From Sporosarcina luteola (GTDB lineage: Bacteria > Bacillota > Bacilli > Bacillales_A > Planococcaceae), in contig JACHLS010000004.1 in assembly GCA_014204635.1 (NCBI GenBank), positions 62,001 through 126,000 of the forward strand: DNA of 64,000 nt, read 5' to 3'. The translations under genes were made by a program, and so were the position numbers. The notes under the pieces were generated by a model that saw only the letters and a list, made by a program, of their open reading frames with translations, was not told the DNA's origin and ran no database searches. Shown here piece by piece: positions 18,716 through 28,474 of this stretch; the stretch's first letter is position 1, and the number at the start of each line of letters is the position of its first letter.

Positions 18716-18768
18716 CCACAAACTGTATTCATTAACCTTAATAACTTTACCATGCCGTGCTGCTGTTG

Positions 18769-21700
18769 TCAACTATTGATTTCTTCTATTTCATCAAGAC
18801 GAATTCCAATGAATTGAACGAAATCATCTGTGCCCATATGAGAATCTCGCATTTCCACCAGCCACTGATTTTGAACTTCTTCATTCGCCGAACAAAAATA
18901 CTCCCATGCATTCTCGGAAAAACCGGCAAAATAATAAACGCGCATTACGCCGACATGCCCTTCCTCTACCTCTGGATCCAGCTCTAACGCCTTATCATAG
19001 CTCGCTTTTGCCAAGTCATACTTGCCAAGATGGAGTAAACTGTCTCCTTTCCATGTCCATCCGTATGGATAGTCTGGATGCATCTCTGTAATTTTGGTGA
19101 AATGGACAAGAGCTTCTTCAAAATTCGCCAGTTTGCCGGTCCGCTTCCCATCATGGAAGGAATAAAAACCCGCCAGCCTGGAAATATCGAAGTCATCATA
19201 TTCATACAAAGCTAATATCTTTTTCGCATCCTGCTTATTGTTGACTTTCCATAGGTATTTCGCCAATTCCACGTAATGGGAGGCATTTTCGGGCTCCAAT
19301 TTAAACGCATACTTAAATAAGGTCGTCACATACACGGTGATGGGAGATATTTTAGTAGAGGCCCTCAGCTGTTTTAAAAACGAATAATTTCCGTCTTTGA
19401 TTTCCAACCACGGCTCGGCAAAGGTCATTACCTCCCTGCCCAGCTGGTGGCTGATCCAAGCTTTTGACTCATCCGGAACGTTCAACCGTTCAATCGGCAA
19501 GGAACCAAAGTTATTTTGTTTGCTGTGCAGCATCGCCTCAGCCCAATAAGAATATAAGGATTCATCGTTCGGGAATTCCTCGACGAGCTTCGTCAAGATG
19601 ACATTCGCTTTCTTATAGTCTTTTTCTTGTACGAGCAGTTTCGCCAAGTGAAATTGGATATATGGGCTTTCCTCTTGAGAAAGGAACTGGATCGCGTCCC
19701 TGTTCTGCAGAAGGGAGCTTTTAGAGATATACCACCAATCTTTATCTACTTCCCCTTCCAGCTCATCAAGGCGAGAGGAAACCATTTCCTTTTCTTTCTC
19801 ACTCAGCCAGTTTGCCATCCTTTCCACTTTGCAGACGGTCGGAAATAATTCGAGCAACTCAAAAGCATACTGCTTAGCGGATTGATAATCCGCCACTCGC
19901 TCGTAAATATCAAACAATTCCTCGCGTGCAGCATTGAACCTGTCTTCAATCTCTAAACAAGTTTCAAAATGCCGGATTGCTGCATCCATTTCCTCCATTC
20001 CTTTATAAATCAAACCTAACCGATAATGAGGGAACGTATTTTGTGCATTCATTTTTAGCGACTCTTGCAGCAGTTCAAGTGCCTTTTCCACTTCTCCTAT
20101 CTGTTCTCTTAAGAATGCTTCATAGCAATATAGGTCGGGATCTTGGACACGATTCCGCAGCTCCTCAAGCACATTCGCTCCCCGGCGTTCAGCAGGGGTG
20201 TTTTCGACATAATCGACATATTTCCTGACAAACGCCAGCGCCTGGTCATCCGTGTTCAGGAGCCCTTTTTCCATTACGTCAAGCGCTGATTCATGCTCCT
20301 CTACCGATTCAGCGGTTTCAAACAACATTGAACCCGCTCGGAACGTATAATAAGCTGAATCGAAGTGCTCAGCCGCGGCAGTTACCGATTGCAGCGCCTG
20401 CTCCCATCGACCGGCTTTCGCCATCGCTTCCCCTTCATAGATGAAAGCCAGCGAATGGCCTTCCGGATCCCGTTCAGCAGCTTCGTTATATGCCTGCTCC
20501 GCGGACTGAAATGCCTCTTTCCCTGCTCTGGCATGGCCTGCGTATAACCAGAGATACGTTGCCTCTTCGCTTGGCACGTTGGCGATCCCGCGCTCACTGA
20601 CGGCTTCCGCCGACTCCCAATCTTCTTGTTCCAAATATAGTTCAGCTAGTCTTAGGTATGGATAAGGTACAGCCTGATTCAGGGAGATAGAGCGTTCAAG
20701 CCATTGAACAGCCTCTTGCTGATTATCTTCCAGCTGACAACGGCCTGCTTCATATGCGTAATAGGCATTGTCCGGAGCCTCCTCTGCCAAAGCCAAGAAT
20801 TGTGCCCGTGCTTCGGCTGTTTGCCCATTTGACATCAAGGCCATCGCATAAGTCGAAACGACAAATTCATCTTGATCATTTTGGTACATGGCTGTTTCCG
20901 CGTAGTCCACCGCCTCTTCTGTCCTGCCGATCTCCTCAGCACATCTTGCCAAATAGGCATATGCAATCGGCTGGTAGGGATCCAACTCGAGAGAGCGTTC
21001 TAAATGAAATAGTGCATCCGAGTAGGAATCCCTTTTATAGGCGTCCACTCCCGACAAATAGTGCGAGAATGCGGATGGCCGTTTTACATTCTGCATGATG
21101 GCCAGAAAAGACTCCCGATCCCCATAACGCATAAAAGAATTGGCAATCAGAAGTGCCACTTTTTGCTCTTCCATGCCAAGCTTTTCTTTCACATGTTTTC
21201 TCCACTTATCGACATGTGGAAGAAACTTGTCATGATTCGAAAGAGACAATCCTAACACGGAAGCATAGATTTCTTCCTCGTGTCGTAAAAGAAAGGCCAA
21301 AAACCTGTCGATCATCTCTTCACTCGCTTCATCCAAATCATCCACTCGGGAAAAAGCCTCTTGAAAGAATTCATGCTCTTCCTGCGGCAGCTTCGGTAAG
21401 ATATGCTTTTGATCCCTCTGGATAAATACAATCGCTAAACCATCTTTCATGCGATTGAATTGCCGGAATATATCGTAGGGCACATAGAATGGTTCTAACC
21501 GATTGGGATCTTGAATCGCTAAAATTTGCAGCCTGTCATCATACCCTCGGACCAATTGGACATGGGAACTGTTTTCGACCATGAGATCCAGCATGACTGG
21601 TAAACCGAGATCAATCAACTGCCTAAGTGCCTCAATATTGCTTTTGAAAAATACTGCATCAAAACCGAGCGTTTCCATATAGTCGACAGTCGTACTTATT

Positions 21701-22734
21701 TTAGAGCCAGTCCGGTCAAAGATATGGCTTGCCACTTCATCCTGTGTTTTCTCCTGCCCCGCTGTCTTTAAAATCATTTCAATCGAAGCAGGAACACAGT
21801 AGTTCACTTTCTGTTTAATCGGCGTCAATTTGACTTCATTTCTTGCACCTGCTTCATCGAGTGATGACAAATCAAATACGGTGCTTTCCAGTACATCGGA
21901 GTAAGTAGCAATCCACGTGCGCAATTCATCCCATCGATCGATTCTGTACAATGAATCAGTTTGTATGTAAGCTAGGAAATTCCGCGGGCGCATGTAAGGA
22001 TGAGTCTCCAGCAGTTGGGGTATTAAACGGCTCACTTCCTCATAAGCGCCGTCCGTATAGAGATGATCGATATAAGCTACCTGCAGCGTCACATCATCTG
22101 AAAAACGTTGCATCCCTTCACGCAGAACATCGGCTGCCTCTTGACGGGCCCCCCGTTTCGCGAGCAGTTCGGCATACGCCACATACGTAATGGTTGCGCG
22201 TTCCGTCAGTGACAGCGCTTCTCGTAATGCCTGTTCCGCTTCTTCCAGTCGATCCATCTCAACTAAATACGGCACCAACTGATCGGCATGAATTGTGCCG
22301 CCATTTGCTTCAATTTCCTTTATTGTTCGCGTCGCCGCAGGAATCCGGTTCATCATGGTCAATGCATGCAAACGGACTTTCAATAAATAATTAATATCCT
22401 TCAAGGTAAAATCTTTTTCCTCATCCATCAACTGTTTCTGAATCAGGTGATCGACTCGGAAAGGGCGATCTTTCTCCAAAAGTGTATGGCATTTCCATGC
22501 GAACGTTCTCGCTGTATAAAACCGGCGGTGTGCATAATACGCCAAGAAATTGCCGTATTGCCCTAATGCGCCATTATCCAGCAACCGAATAAGCCGATAA
22601 CATTCCTCTTCGGAATCAATCAAGTCTAAGTAATCCAGCACTTCCCTTCGTGAGCAGCGAAGAAGAATGTGCAGTGCGTCATTTGCCTGGCCGATTGTTT
22701 GAATATCGGAAGGTTTGACAATGGTCTCTATCAT
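18769..22734 (-). CDS. Giant TPR-repeat protein with embedded C39-like cysteine protease domain
   Basis: 1321 residues, cytoplasmic, with no signal peptide or membrane segment. Residues 1-300 are helical with several TPR-like units. Residues about 300-440 form a peptidase C39-like fold with Q308, C313 in KVNYCVPASIEMIL, H391 in SSHVQLVRGYDD and D409 in AIQDPN, so a complete Cys-His-Asp set. Residues 480-1321 hold some 15 or more tandem TPR units rich in YYAYEAGR and PYPYLRLAELYLEQ patterns. ATG 22734 follows TGGAGGG. It has its own promoter (TTGATT-N18-TACAAT, 22766-22795) after the thrS terminator. Substrate and role are unknown. It sits between thrS and infC, which are near neighbours in many Bacillales. 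Confidence 0.85.
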   Translation of the reverse strand: MIETIVKPSDIQTIGQANDALHILLRCSRREVLDYLDLIDSEEECYRLIRLLDNGALGQYGNFLAYYAHRRFYTARTFAWKCHTLLEKDRPFRVDHLIQKQLMDEEKDFTLKDINYLLKVRLHALTMMNRIPAATRTIKEIEANGGTIHADQLVPYLVEMDRLEEAEQALREALSLTERATITYVAYAELLAKRGARQEAADVLREGMQRFSDDVTLQVAYIDHLYTDGAYEEVSRLIPQLLETHPYMRPRNFLAYIQTDSLYRIDRWDELRTWIATYSDVLESTVFDLSSLDEAGARNEVKLTPIKQKVNYCVPASIEMILKTAGQEKTQDEVASHIFDRTGSKISTTVDYMETLGFDAVFFKSNIEALRQLIDLGLPVMLDLMVENSSHVQLVRGYDDRLQILAIQDPNRLEPFYVPYDIFRQFNRMKDGLAIVFIQRDQKHILPKLPQEEHEFFQEAFSRVDDLDEASEEMIDRFLAFLLRHEEEIYASVLGLSLSNHDKFLPHVDKWRKHVKEKLGMEEQKVALLIANSFMRYGDRESFLAIMQNVKRPSAFSHYLSGVDAYKRDSYSDALFHLERSLELDPYQPIAYAYLARCAEEIGRTEEAVDYAETAMYQNDQDEFVVSTYAMALMSNGQTAEARAQFLALAEEAPDNAYYAYEAGRCQLEDNQQEAVQWLERSISLNQAVPYPYLRLAELYLEQEDWESAEAVSERGIANVPSEEATYLWLYAGHARAGKEAFQSAEQAYNEAAERDPEGHSLAFIYEGEAMAKAGRWEQALQSVTAAAEHFDSAYYTFRAGSMLFETAESVEEHESALDVMEKGLLNTDDQALAFVRKYVDYVENTPAERRGANVLEELRNRVQDPDLYCYEAFLREQIGEVEKALELLQESLKMNAQNTFPHYRLGLIYKGMEEMDAAIRHFETCLEIEDRFNAAREELFDIYERVADYQSAKQYAFELLELFPTVCKVERMANWLSEKEKEMVSSRLDELEGEVDKDWWYISKSSLLQNRDAIQFLSQEESPYIQFHLAKLLVQEKDYKKANVILTKLVEEFPNDESLYSYWAEAMLHSKQNNFGSLPIERLNVPDESKAWISHQLGREVMTFAEPWLEIKDGNYSFLKQLRASTKISPITVYVTTLFKYAFKLEPENASHYVELAKYLWKVNNKQDAKKILALYEYDDFDISRLAGFYSFHDGKRTGKLANFEEALVHFTKITEMHPDYPYGWTWKGDSLLHLGKYDLAKASYDKALELDPEVEEGHVGVMRVYYFAGFSENAWEYFCSANEEVQNQWLVEMRDSHMGTDDFVQFIGIRLDEIEEINS

Positions 22735-22765
22735 GAAAATCCCTCCATTTATTGCAGACAGTTGT

Positions 22766-22795
22766 ATTGTACTTTGAACACTTCGAGAGAATCAA
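22766..22795 (-). promoter_or_regulatory. Predicted promoter of the TPR/C39 gene
   Basis: Minus-strand -35 TTGATT (22790-22795) and -10 TACAAT (22766-22771) with an 18-base spacer, about 30 bases before the ATG. Confidence 0.5.
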
Positions 22796-22824
22796 AGTTT
22801 CAAATAAGTTATTCGTAAAATAAT

Positions 22825-22861
22825 AAAAACATCCCATTTCTCATTCAGGAGAAATGGGATG
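22825..22861 (-). terminator. Terminator of thrS
   Basis: Perfect 13-base stem CATCCCATTTCTC/GAGAAATGGGATG with a 6-base loop and TTTTT on the minus strand. Confidence 0.92.
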
Positions 22862-22875
22862 CAATACCTAACTTG

Positions 22876-24813
22876 TTATTCTTTATTTGCGACAATTGAC
22901 TGAAGTTGTTCAAGGAATTGAGAAAACGGCATGCTTTCAGACTGCTGCTCACCGTATTTCCGCACGTTCACTTCCCCTGATTCCACTTCCTTATCGCCAA
23001 GCACGAGCATAAATGGAACTTTTTGTACCTGGGCTTCCCGAATTTTATAACCGATTTTCTCGTCCCTGCTATCAAGATCGACGCGGAAACCGGCAGCGAC
23101 TAATTTCTCACGAACTTCATTGGCATAGTCAAAATGCGCTTCCGGCGATACAGGTATCACTTCGACTTGCACTGGAGCAAGCCAAGTCGGGAAGGCTCCT
23201 TTGTACTCTTCGATCAAGAATGCAACAAAGCGCTCCATAGTTGAAACCACACCTCTATGGATCACGACAGGACGATGCGGCTTGCCATCCTCTCCAACAT
23301 ACGTAAGATCAAAACGCTCTGGAAGAAGGAAGTCCAACTGGACAGTTGATAATGTCTCTTCCATTCCAATGGCTGTTTTCACTTGGACATCAAGTTTTGG
23401 ACCATAGAAAGCTGCTTCGCCATCTGCTTCCACATATTCAAGCCCTAGCTCATCCATCGCTTCTTTTAACATGCTTTGCGCCTTTTCCCACATCGCATCA
23501 TCGTCAAAATACTTTTCTGTATCTTGTGGGTCACGATAAGAGAGACGGAAAGAATAGTCCTTGATATTGAAGTCTTTATACACTTCGATGATCAATTGGA
23601 CGACACGCTGGAATTCTTCCTTAATTTGATCCGGACGGACAAAGATATGAGCGTCATTCAAAGTCATGCCGCGAACCCGCTGCAATCCGGACAGTGCTCC
23701 GGACATTTCGTAACGGTGCATTGTGCCAAGCTCAGCAATGCGGAGCGGCAAGTTACGATAGGAGTGAATGCCATTTTTGTAGATCATCATATGATGTGGA
23801 CAGTTCATCGGGCGAAGCACTAAATCCTCATTGTCCATGCTCATGACAGGGAACATGCCGTCCTGGTAATGGTCCCAGTGGCCGGATGTCTTATAAAGCT
23901 CGACACTTCCAAGAACCGGTGTATAGACGTGGTTATAGCCAAGTTTCTCTTCTTTATCGACAATATACCGTTCGATTACACGGCGGATAGTCGCCCCCTT
24001 CGGCAGCCAAAGCGGCAGTCCTTGGCCCACTTTTTGGGAGTTTGTAAATAATTGAAGCTCCTTGCCGATTTTCCGGTGATCCCGCTCTTTCGCTTCCTCC
24101 AGCATGCGTAAATGCTCTTGCAAGTCCTCTTTCTTAAAGAACGCTGTCCCATAAATCCGCTGAAGCATCTTATTATCGGAATTGCCGCGCCAATAGGCTC
24201 CTGCAATGCTCAATAGTTTGAATTCCTTCAGCTTGCCGGTGGACGGTACATGAATGCCCCGGCAAAGATCGAAAAATTCGTCTTGTTCATAGATTGAGAC
24301 TTGCTCTCCTGCCGGAATCGCTTCTAAAAGTTCCAGCTTATATGGATCATCAATTTCTTTAAAACGTTTTTCCGCTTCTTCGCGTGAAACATCATGACGG
24401 ACAACCGGCAAGTTTTCTCCGATGATTCTCTTCATTTCTTTCTCGAGTTCAGGTAAATCTTCTGCCGTGATTGGAGTTGGCGAGTCGATATCATAGTAAA
24501 AACCATTTTCGATGACCGGGCCGATGCCAAGTTTGGCATCTGGGAATTTACGCTTTACCGCTTGTGCAAGCAAATGCGCAGTGCTGTGGCGTAAAATCTC
24601 TAACGCTTCTGGTGATTGAGGTGTAATGATCGCGATATCGCCATCTTCCTCAATCGGCGTTTTCAGATCAATCAACTTATCCCCCACTTTACCTGCCAAT
24701 GCGCTTTTTCGGAGTCCCGGGCTGATGGATCCAGCAACGTCTTCTGTAGTTGTGCCTTTTGGAAACGATTTTACTGCTCCATCAGGAAATTTCAATTCGA
24801 TTTGTTCCGACAT
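22876..24813 (-). CDS. thrS: Threonyl-tRNA synthetase
   Basis: 645 residues, full length. The order is TGS domain (1-62), editing domain with the [13 protein letters not shown] histidine site (about 76-88), class II catalytic core with motif 2 [17 protein letters not shown] and motif 3 near the [15 protein letters not shown] segment, then the anticodon-binding domain. Zinc ligands include the Cys in [12 protein letters not shown]. It charges tRNA-Thr. ATG 24813 follows AAAAGGAGAG. Expression is controlled by the T-box upstream. Confidence 0.99.
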   Translation of the reverse strand: MSEQIELKFPDGAVKSFPKGTTTEDVAGSISPGLRKSALAGKVGDKLIDLKTPIEEDGDIAIITPQSPEALEILRHSTAHLLAQAVKRKFPDAKLGIGPVIENGFYYDIDSPTPITAEDLPELEKEMKRIIGENLPVVRHDVSREEAEKRFKEIDDPYKLELLEAIPAGEQVSIYEQDEFFDLCRGIHVPSTGKLKEFKLLSIAGAYWRGNSDNKMLQRIYGTAFFKKEDLQEHLRMLEEAKERDHRKIGKELQLFTNSQKVGQGLPLWLPKGATIRRVIERYIVDKEEKLGYNHVYTPVLGSVELYKTSGHWDHYQDGMFPVMSMDNEDLVLRPMNCPHHMMIYKNGIHSYRNLPLRIAELGTMHRYEMSGALSGLQRVRGMTLNDAHIFVRPDQIKEEFQRVVQLIIEVYKDFNIKDYSFRLSYRDPQDTEKYFDDDAMWEKAQSMLKEAMDELGLEYVEADGEAAFYGPKLDVQVKTAIGMEETLSTVQLDFLLPERFDLTYVGEDGKPHRPVVIHRGVVSTMERFVAFLIEEYKGAFPTWLAPVQVEVIPVSPEAHFDYANEVREKLVAAGFRVDLDSRDEKIGYKIREAQVQKVPFMLVLGDKEVESGEVNVRKYGEQQSESMPFSQFLEQLQSIVANKE

Positions 24814-24907
24814 GGTTTGTCTCTCCTTTTTAGTTAGTTGGAATGAAACGGATGGTTTACGTATTGGCTTTTAGTTAGTGGAATATAGAAAAAACTTATA
24901 AACCAAT

Positions 24908-25150
24908 AAAAAAAGCCCCATCCCTATAAAGGGACGAAGCGTTTGTTCGTGGTTCCACCCTTCTTCCTTCCCTCTGGCAAAATGCCAGAAAGACGAAGCT
25001 TTCCAATCGGCTAACGGGCCGGTACCGTCAACGGATACTCATTTCCCCGTCGCTGCTCCGAGGTGGTCCATCGATTTTCTGTCCTGCGGGGCTTCCAGCC
25101 GATGACCCCGTTCTCTGTAGGATGATGAATCGATAGTTGTCCTCATCTTC
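24908..25150 (-). promoter_or_regulatory. Threonine T-box riboswitch
   Basis: The conserved AGGGTGGAACCACG T-box bulge lies at 24947-24960 on the minus strand. It is followed by a terminator stem (GCTTCGTCCC with GGGATGGGGC) and T7 at 24908-24914. In Stem I, base GAGG (25141-25144) pairs with CCTC (25060-25063) and ATCGATT pairs with AATCGAT, leaving a specifier loop with ACC at 25065-25067, a Thr codon. Uncharged tRNA-Thr should favour the antiterminator. Confidence 0.95.
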
Positions 25151-25175
25151 ACATTTTAATCATTTAATACAAGTT

Positions 25176-25204
25176 AGTATAAATGTGCTCTGCCTAAAAA
25201 TCAA
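25176..25204 (-). promoter_or_regulatory. Promoter of the thrS T-box transcript
   Basis: Minus-strand -35 TTGATT (25199-25204), 17-base spacer and -10 TATACT (25176-25181), placing transcription start about 20 bases before Stem I. Confidence 0.6.
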
Positions 25205-25233
25205 GCCATTGTGATAGGATTTCACAAAATGTG

Positions 25234-26178
25234 TCAAGATCTTCTTTTATTTTTACCGCGAAGTGCAATTGGCGAGCTGATGATTCGAATCCGTTCCATT
25301 AAACGGGCCGCCTTCACTTCCTCTTTTTCTCCACGCTGCGTATATGTCAGATGGTGCTCAAGTTCATCCAGTGTAAAGTTGGAAGTAAAGAACGTCGGGA
25401 GCTCTTGCGCCATCCTGTACTGCAGGATCGTTCCAAGCACTTCATCCCGCGCCCACGCGGACATCGATTCAGCACCAAAATCGTCCAGCATGAGAACAGG
25501 TGCTTTTTTGACGAAATCGATTTTCTCATTCAGTGTCTGGTCCTGAATGGATTGTTTCATTTCCCGTAAAAATTCCGGAATATAGACGACCACTGTCCGT
25601 ATTTGACGGTTGGCCAATTCATTGGCCATCGCTCCAAGGATAAACGACTTTCCTGTACCGAACGGCCCATGGATATAGAGACCCTTCTCCGGCAGCTTTC
25701 CTGTTTCAACATATTCATTAATAAAACGAGCTGCGGCGTCGACCACCTGCAGTCTGCTGTTATCGTGCGTCAAATCCACATCATGCAGCCTGGCTTCCAT
25801 AACATCTTTCGGCATGTGCATGCTCTCAATCATTCTGGTCACTTTTCTGCGTTCATCATCGACTTGCTTATTCGGGCAAACGACATAATCGAGATCAATA
25901 TAATTAGCTGTCAGGATGAGTTTCGGTTCGTAACCTTTCATCACATTAATGCAACCTTCCAGATTCGGACACCCATCGCATTGATGAGATGACGTAACGA
26001 ATTCATACAGCTTGCCAATACTTTTGTCCACAACTGCCTTGTCAATATATTGTGAATGGTCTTCAAGAAATTGTTGCACCTCACTGTTTTCCAGCACTTC
26101 ATTGCGAAGTTGATCGTACCGGGCAGTCAACGCTGGTGCATTAATGACCCTCTTCATTGCGTTGCCGATTCGTTCCAT
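25234..26178 (-). CDS. dnaI: Primosomal protein DnaI, helicase loader
   Basis: 314 residues. The N-terminal helicase-binding domain carries zinc ligands C67, C70, C76 and C101. The C-terminal AAA+ domain has Walker A GPFGTGKS at 171-178 and Walker B PVLMLDDFGAE. DnaI loads the replicative helicase DnaC with DnaB and DnaD. ATG 26178 lies 2 bases after the dnaB stop, so the genes are co-transcribed in the order nrdR-dnaB-dnaI. Confidence 0.97.
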   Translation of the reverse strand: MERIGNAMKRVINAPALTARYDQLRNEVLENSEVQQFLEDHSQYIDKAVVDKSIGKLYEFVTSSHQCDGCPNLEGCINVMKGYEPKLILTANYIDLDYVVCPNKQVDDERRKVTRMIESMHMPKDVMEARLHDVDLTHDNSRLQVVDAAARFINEYVETGKLPEKGLYIHGPFGTGKSFILGAMANELANRQIRTVVVYIPEFLREMKQSIQDQTLNEKIDFVKKAPVLMLDDFGAESMSAWARDEVLGTILQYRMAQELPTFFTSNFTLDELEHHLTYTQRGEKEEVKAARLMERIRIISSPIALRGKNKRRS

Positions 26179-26180
26179 TG

Positions 26181-27545
26181 TTATTTCACCTCACTTTTCA
26201 TCGCTTCCAATTTAGCAAGAAGCTCGCGTCGCTTCTCTTCTATCGCCGGATCTTCCGGGCTTGGTTGCTCTAGTTGTGATGCTGGTTCCGCCTTCTCCTT
26301 GAACCACTCTGGCACCTTCTCCTCGCGGATTGGGTTTCGTTTGCTTGTATTCTTTTGACCGTCCTTCAGCCATTTTCGATATTGATCCGATTCCGCGCGA
26401 GCCAGCTCCATCGCTTCTTTTGCGGTTTTCACTTTCTTATTTCTCCATGTGGAAGCAATCCGCTCCACAAAATTATTAGTAATTTTACCGTCATTGCGAA
26501 TAATGACGTAGTTCAGCAATACATTGACGACTCCTACAGGAAAACCATACGTATTGACGAGCTTTTCAGCAAGCTGGACATCGACTGATAGAGGTTCACT
26601 CCCAGTGTATCCCCTCAATACTTCTACCGGTGACGTCGTCTCCATATCGTGAATGAATTTTTCTTCCTGCGTCATGTTTTTTACTGGTTTCTCGTCTTCC
26701 ACTGCTGTTTGTTGGAATGCTTTTTCCAACACTGGCACCTGTTTCGAACGGTTCATTTTATAATAATCCACAGCCGCTTTTCTCAAACGTTCTTCTGGTA
26801 TTTTTAAGTTGTCATCCAACGCCATCATGATCACCTTTTGCATATCGAGCGGCGTGAAGGAATAGAGGAATGCCAGCTTTGTAATCAATTCTCTCGAAAC
26901 TCCGGAAAGGGATGAGCTGGGCACCATCTGTTCAGACAGTCCGGCACGCAGCAAACCAAAATCAAAGTCTTCATTTGAAAATGGAATGCCAGTCGGCTTC
27001 GTGCGGCTTTCTAACTCCGATTCTGCTAATAGATGATCAGGTATTCCGTATCGAATCGGCTTGTAAACATCCAAAAACGTGCGGGACACTTCCTCATAGG
27101 AATCCTCTACTGCTATATCGGAAGCAAAGCGTAGAAGCAAGCCCCGATATGCCTGCTCTCCCACCTTGCTGAAGAGGAATGTCGATAAAAGCGGATCAGC
27201 GAAGAACGACTTTGCATCTAAAGGCGTTAGCAGTTCATATATAAAATGGCGATCCTCTTCCATCTTTTTGCAATATGTACGAAGCAAACCGATTCCTTCC
27301 AGAGAGAGACGAGATTCAAACACTTTGCCGAGAGGCATCGTTAACACATTCATCAAATGATAATGATTGTACTCGCTGTCCTTATCCCGTTCTGCATCTG
27401 CCCAAAGCGTCAGAAACAGGCTCATTGCTTCCGGGCCGATCAACGGTTGATAAAACAATGTCAGAAGCTGGCGGTCATAATCGGAGAACGGATGCGACAA
27501 TTTGATTTTATACGTATCGACAGGTTGCAATTCTTTATAGAGCAT
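26181..27545 (-). CDS. dnaB: Replication initiation and membrane attachment protein DnaB
   Basis: 454 residues. The N-terminal domain begins MLYKELQPVDTYKIKLSHPF and holds LLTLFYQPLIGPEAMSLFLT, as in Firmicute DnaB. The C-terminal DnaB/DnaD-like domain holds GFPVGVVNVLLNYVI and the tail is charged. It remodels oriC and PriA-forks and helps DnaI load helicase. ATG 27545 is chosen; GGAGG lies 12 bases upstream, slightly long. The frame extends to 27572, but that would put the ribosome site inside the gene. Neighbours nrdR and dnaI are conserved. Confidence 0.94.
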   Translation of the reverse strand: MLYKELQPVDTYKIKLSHPFSDYDRQLLTLFYQPLIGPEAMSLFLTLWADAERDKDSEYNHYHLMNVLTMPLGKVFESRLSLEGIGLLRTYCKKMEEDRHFIYELLTPLDAKSFFADPLLSTFLFSKVGEQAYRGLLLRFASDIAVEDSYEEVSRTFLDVYKPIRYGIPDHLLAESELESRTKPTGIPFSNEDFDFGLLRAGLSEQMVPSSSLSGVSRELITKLAFLYSFTPLDMQKVIMMALDDNLKIPEERLRKAAVDYYKMNRSKQVPVLEKAFQQTAVEDEKPVKNMTQEEKFIHDMETTSPVEVLRGYTGSEPLSVDVQLAEKLVNTYGFPVGVVNVLLNYVIIRNDGKITNNFVERIASTWRNKKVKTAKEAMELARAESDQYRKWLKDGQKNTSKRNPIREEKVPEWFKEKAEPASQLEQPSPEDPAIEEKRRELLAKLEAMKSEVK

Positions 27546-27587
27546 CCGAATTCGTAGCCTCCTTCTTTCCAAGATCGTTTTCCAAAC

Positions 27588-28052
27588 CTATTGGCCATCC
27601 TTTTTATTTTGCAAGTTTTTCAGTTCTTCAATAAATACAGTAATATCTTTATATTGACGATAAACCGATGCGAATCGAACATAAGCCACTTCATCAACAT
27701 CCGCCAATTTTCCCATTACCATTTCACCGACATCTTTCGAATTGATTTCGACAATTCCAGCGCTCCTCAATTCTTTTTCGATGAGATATACAATATTTTT
27801 GAGAGCGGTCAGTTCTACTGGCCGTTTTTCACAAGCTCGGATCAGTCCTCTCAGTAACTTTTCTCCATTGAATTCTTCCCGGGTGCCATCCTTTTTCACA
27901 ACGACAAGCGGCATCTCTTCCACCTTCTCAAACGTCGTAAATCGATAAGCGCAATTCTCGCATTCCCGTCGTCGCCTGATGGAGCGGTTTTCTTCTGCCG
28001 GCCTGGAATCGATAACACGTGTACCGTTAAAGTGGCAAGCTGGACATATCAT
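27588..28052 (-). CDS. nrdR: Transcriptional repressor NrdR
   Basis: 154 residues. A zinc ribbon at the N-terminus uses C3, C6, C31 and C34 around RRRRECENC. An ATP-cone domain follows (about residues 49-139: [20 protein letters not shown]). It senses dATP/ATP and represses ribonucleotide reductase genes. No NrdR box is seen in the window, so its targets lie elsewhere. A GAGG site precedes ATG 28052. It leads the nrdR-dnaB-dnaI operon. Confidence 0.98.
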   Translation of the reverse strand: MICPACHFNGTRVIDSRPAEENRSIRRRRECENCAYRFTTFEKVEEMPLVVVKKDGTREEFNGEKLLRGLIRACEKRPVELTALKNIVYLIEKELRSAGIVEINSKDVGEMVMGKLADVDEVAYVRFASVYRQYKDITVFIEELKNLQNKKDGQ

Positions 28053-28382
28053 AATTGTTCCTCCACATATTCCGTTTAGTACCCTACATTATAACAGAAC
28101 CGGAAAGGAAAATATATTTGTCATGGCGATATTTCGACTTAATTCGCATCTCACATTTTCTGGAACCTAAAAGAACTGTTTCTTATCAACAAGCGTGAAT
28201 TTCCTTACTAGGGATTGCTGCGAGAATGGCTGCGGCCAATCGAACGGCGAAGGGTGATTACTCGTGTTGAATAGAACTTAAGACAACCTGCACTTCTATG
28301 TTCTTCACTTTTTAAAGCAAACGCTGTTTCTGCCGGAATGGCTGCTTTCTTCTCCGTACCAACTTAATTTGCCTACTATATA
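28053..28382. other. Gene-free gap between nrdR and gapB
   Basis: Should hold the nrdR promoter on the minus strand. In B. subtilis a SAM decarboxylase gene (speD) lies at this point; no trace of it is readable here. Two similar strings with AATGGCTGC occur at about 28225 and 28335 but are too short to call a repeat. Confidence 0.5.
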
Positions 28383-28419
28383 AAAAACCTAGCAGTGAGC
28401 ATTCCATCTGCTAGGTTGG
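28383..28419 (-). terminator. Terminator of gapB
   Basis: Minus-strand stem AACCTAGCAG/CTGCTAGGTT with a 14-base loop followed by T6. Confidence 0.88.
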
Positions 28420-28474
28420 TCTTCAATTTACATTTATCAGTTCCGTTCAATTCGAACAAAACCTATCTGGGAGT

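Noticed and set aside
18769..22734. C39 domain as part of a bacteriocin export locus
   Set aside because: No ABC transporter, leader-peptide gene or modification enzyme in the region; the domain is inside a cytoplasmic TPR protein.
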